Shown piece after piece: positions 5,403 through 6,610 of a stretch of 6,610 nt of DNA (positions are counted from its first letter, which is position 1; every line of letters starts with the position of its first letter). Made by a program: the position numbers and the translations under genes. Origin of the DNA: Polaribacter sp. (GTDB lineage Bacteria; Bacteroidota; Bacteroidia; Flavobacteriales; Flavobacteriaceae); NCBI GenBank assembly GCA_030731695.1, contig JANQTK010000082.1, positions 3,736-10,345 on the forward strand. Direction: 5' to 3'. The notes under the pieces were generated by a model. That model saw nothing but the letters and a program-made list of their open reading frames with translations. It ran no database searches and was not told where the DNA came from.

Positions 5403-6610
5403 TATTTTTTGTTATAAAGTTTGATTAAATTTTTCAATTGTTTGTTATCAATAGCGATGATAACATTTCTTCTCAACTCAGCAATCCAACTATTCTCTAA
5501 GAAATTTTGATAATCATTCATTACTTCTCCTTTTACTTTAGCAAGATCGTTTGAACTGTATTTGCTACTATTTTCATCAAAAAAAGTTTTCAATCCTAAA
5601 GAATCTTTGGTTGATTTTTCCCAAATTGTTTGTTGCATCAATTCAAACAACAACAAACCATCTTTATATTCTTGGAGTGTTACAGCAAATTCAGGTTCTG
5701 ATTTTTCTAGATTTACTTTATAGTAATTTAAAATTTCTTCATTTTTAAAATCTTCAAACAATTCAAAAACAGCTTTTCCTGTTTTGTTTTTGATGAAATT
5801 CACAAATTTTTCTTGAGAAATGCTTAAATCATTTATTTTTAAAATTTCTGTTTGAAGAGAATCTTTTCCAATATTTCTGATGTTTTTTAAATCAAAAATT
5901 GATTTTGCATTTTCGTTTTCAGTAATGGTATATTTTTTTCTTAATTTTTGAATAACGGCCATTTGAGACAATTGAGCTCTTTCATCAGAACGAACTTTTT
6001 GAAGTAATTCTGGCTGTAAATTTTCAAATGAATCAATTGGATATTTTTTAATCAAATACACAATATGCCAACCAAATCTTGTTTGAAAGGGTCTTGAATA
6101 CGTGTCTTCTTTTTCCAAACCAAAAGCAGCATCTTCAAATTCTTTAACCATTACTCCCATTCCGAATTTGCGCAAAACACCCCCTTTTGATTTTGTTCCC
6201 TCGTCATCAGAATATTTTCTTGCCAAAGTTTTAAATTGCTCGTCTTTTTGAAGTTTATCATACACTTCATTCACTAATTTTTCTCCTTTTTCGGTTTTGT
6301 CAGTAATTAAAATATGAGCAACCTCAACTTCTCCTTTTGATTTTCTGATAGAATCAACTTGTAAAATATGATATCCAAAACGGGTTTTGAATGGTGTAGA
6401 AACTTCACCTACTTTCGTTTTGTAAGCTGCATCTTCGAAAGGAAATACCATTCTGAATGCAGAAAAATAGCCTAAATTCCCTTTATTTCCTTCTCTACCT
6501 GATGCTGGATCGCCTTTTGCTGATGGATCTTCTGAAAACTCAACTGCAACCTTTTCAAAATCTTCGCCTTTTAAAATTTTTTCGCGAATATTTTTTATTT
6601 TATTGAACGC
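5402..6610 (-). CDS. Peptidyl-prolyl cis-trans isomerase, parvulin type, C-terminal 402 residues (5' end outside the window)
   Basis: The frame is open to the right edge, beginning AFNKIKNIREKILKG, so the N-terminus, signal peptide and first strand of the first isomerase domain lie outside the window. The internal ATG at 6451 falls inside a parvulin domain and is not the start. In visible numbering, domain 1 ends with FKTRFGYHILQVDSIR (about 74-89). Domain 2 runs from EVAHILI (about 96) to FQTRFGWHIVYLIKKYP (about 175-191). Both carry the canonical FG(Y/W)HI motif, so both are probably active. The remaining 210 residues are lysine- and glutamate-rich helices (KVRSDERAQLSQMAVIQKLR and onward) like the C-terminal extension of larger Bacteroidota SurA/PpiD-like proteins of about 650 residues. 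It should act in the periplasm on envelope proteins. The stop TAG overlaps the next start as TAGTG. Confidence 0.92.
   Translation of the reverse strand, partial: AFNKIKNIREKILKGEDFEKVAVEFSEDPSAKGDPASGREGNKGNLGYFSAFRMVFPFEDAAYKTKVGEVSTPFKTRFGYHILQVDSIRKSKGEVEVAHILITDKTEKGEKLVNEVYDKLQKDEQFKTLARKYSDDEGTKSKGGVLRKFGMGVMVKEFEDAAFGLEKEDTYSRPFQTRFGWHIVYLIKKYPIDSFENLQPELLQKVRSDERAQLSQMAVIQKLRKKYTITENENAKSIFDLKNIRNIGKDSLQTEILKINDLSISQEKFVNFIKNKTGKAVFELFEDFKNEEILNYYKVNLEKSEPEFAVTLQEYKDGLLLFELMQQTIWEKSTKDSLGLKTFFDENSSKYSSNDLAKVKGEVMNDYQNFLENSWIAELRRNVIIAIDNKQLKNLIKLYNKK

Noticed and set aside
5551..5748. Plus-strand open frame opposite the C-terminal region of the large isomerase
   Set aside because: It is antisense to a lysine/glutamate-rich coding region and has no signal of its own.
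6449..6451. ATG at 6451 as start of the isomerase gene
   Set aside because: The same frame continues to the window edge and the extra 53 residues complete the front half of a parvulin domain, so this ATG is internal and the gene is truncated by the window.

Overview
The window is AT-rich, gene-dense bacterial DNA that looks like a chromosomal segment from a marine-type member of the Bacteroidota, most likely Flavobacteriaceae. The evidence is the low GC, A-rich start regions without clear Shine-Dalgarno sites, two -7 boxes that fit the Bacteroidota consensus TAnnTTTG exactly, a DUF3822-type gene next to rsmD, and a cluster of SurA-like foldases ending in a MoxR ATPase. I cannot name genus or species. 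No mobile element, tRNA, rRNA or CRISPR array was seen, and no stretch over 300 bases lacks a gene.

Layout. The left edge (1-68, minus) holds only the first 22 codons of a gene that may encode a RecD-like DNA helicase. A divergent promoter region (69-170) separates it from a rightward, overlapping three-gene operon. The first gene is a two-helix membrane protein with a pseudopilin-like stretch (171-902). The second is a DUF3822-type protein with a predicted actin-like/PilM-like fold (886-1704). The third is the 16S rRNA methyltransferase gene rsmD (1701-2258). A perfect 10-bp hairpin followed by a T-rich run lies just inside the second gene and could act as an attenuator.

From the right edge a leftward operon runs toward rsmD. 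It contains the C-terminal part of a large periplasmic peptidyl-prolyl isomerase (5402 to beyond 6610), a lipoprotein that looks like a degenerate isomerase/chaperone (4554-5402), a secreted SurA-like isomerase (3206-4588) and a MoxR-type AAA+ ATPase (2253-3206). All junctions overlap: TAGTG, a 35-nt overlap, and TAATG. The two operons meet tail to tail, and one TTATAA palindrome supplies both stop codons.

How the genes work together. The leftward operon reads as an envelope protein-folding module: two canonical parvulin-type foldases, a lipid-anchored non-catalytic paralogue, and a cytoplasmic remodelling ATPase. The rightward operon pairs two envelope-linked proteins of unknown role with a ribosome-modification enzyme. 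The least explained element is the neighbouring pilin-like and PilM-like pair. It is the best candidate for undescribed biology here, but the idea rests on inference. The rest is ordinary core genome.
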